A stretch of 5,929 bases of DNA from Nitrospirales bacterium. GTDB lineage: Bacteria > Nitrospirota > Nitrospiria > Nitrospirales > UBA8639. This document shows, one piece after another, positions 5,732-5,929 of the stretch (positions are counted from its first letter, which is position 1; the number at the start of each line of letters is the position of its first letter). The position numbers and the translations under genes are program-made. The stretch lies in assembly GCA_013817135.1 (NCBI GenBank), contig JACDDF010000167.1:1-5929 (forward strand), read 5' to 3'. The notes below the pieces were generated by a model. The model had not been told where the DNA came from and searched no databases. It saw only the letters and a list, made by a program, of their open reading frames with translations.

Positions 5732-5929
5732 CGGGTCGGTCTTCCAGGATAATGCCTTGTTCGGCTAATTCTTTTCTGATGGTATCAGCAGTAGAAAAAT
5801 CTTTCTGAGCACGGGCTTCATTGCGTACGCGGATTTTCTCTTCGATCCACTCCGAACTTACCAAAGGAGAAGTTTCCACGGAACCGCCACCGCTTATCAT
5901 TGCAGAACCGTAAGCAATAAACGGCCATT
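5706..5929 (-). CDS. cysS: Cysteinyl-tRNA synthetase, C-terminal end (5' truncated by window)
   Basis: The last 73 codons of a gene entering from the right edge; the frame is open to base 5929. The segment [20 protein letters not shown] followed by [20 protein letters not shown] matches the C-terminal helix pair and tail of bacterial CysRS, where I-ER--AR--KDF--AD-IR-EL---GI-LED-P-GT is characteristic. The catalytic HIGH/KMSKS parts are outside the window. The enzyme charges tRNA-Cys in the cytoplasm. A preceding stretch, [20 protein letters not shown], is a variable linker. The stop at 5706-5708 falls 26 nt inside rlmB, which implies co-transcription and possible coupling. The internal ATG at 5900 is not a real start, because the frame runs on upstream. 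Confidence 0.88.
   Translation of the reverse strand, partial: WPFIAYGSAMISGGGSVETSPLVSSEWIEEKIRVRNEARAQKDFSTADTIRKELAEQGIILEDRPDGTTRWKR

Noticed and set aside
5706..5900. Independent 64-residue gene starting at ATG 5900
   Set aside because: The frame is open through to the window edge and the sequence is the CysRS C-terminus, so this is the end of cysS rather than a small gene.

Overview
The window is ordinary bacterial chromosome: seven complete and two edge-truncated protein genes, densely packed, and no mobile element, CRISPR array or RNA gene that I can see. A type IV pilus (T4P) minor-pilin operon sits beside housekeeping genes (monomeric NADP-isocitrate dehydrogenase, a CysRS end, RlmB). 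GC content looks close to 50%. The combination of a stand-alone LuxR-type HTH protein, an oversized PilX and monomeric IDH made me think of Nitrospirota (Nitrospira-like) or a related Gram-negative phylum. That is an impression, not a demonstrated assignment.

Layout from right to left along the minus strand. The 3' end of cysS (5706-5929) overlaps rlmB (4967-5731) by 26 nt. A short plus-strand gene for a GerE/LuxR-type DNA-binding protein (4692-4952) converges on rlmB and diverges from the pilus operon. The pilus operon runs pilD (3793-4575), fimT/gspH-like (3254-3757), pilV-like (2837-3253), pilW-like (2214-2834), pilX-like (898-2217). After a gap of about 360 nt, which holds a probable terminator and a possible promoter, comes the 5' part of the monomeric isocitrate dehydrogenase gene (1-534). 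That gene runs off the left edge.

How the genes work together: PilD is the inner-membrane prepilin peptidase/methylase that would cleave the leader peptides of FimT, PilV and PilW at the visible G^F or G^Y sites, and probably PilX too. By analogy with the GspH-I-J-K / FimU-PilV-PilW-PilX sets, the four minor pilins would form the complex that starts pilus assembly and caps the tip. The four prepilin genes abut or overlap almost completely, which suggests translational coupling. No pilY1-like adhesin or major pilin gene is present here. The PilX is about twice the usual size, with a large Gly/Val-rich C-terminal half. The divergent LuxR-type gene is a natural candidate regulator, but nothing in the sequence proves this.

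I found no clearly undescribed system. The most interesting leads are the enlarged PilX, EF-hand/dockerin-like loops in two minor pilins, the regulator-pilus divergent arrangement with a small palindrome, and a possible 33-residue ORF in the pilX-idh gap.
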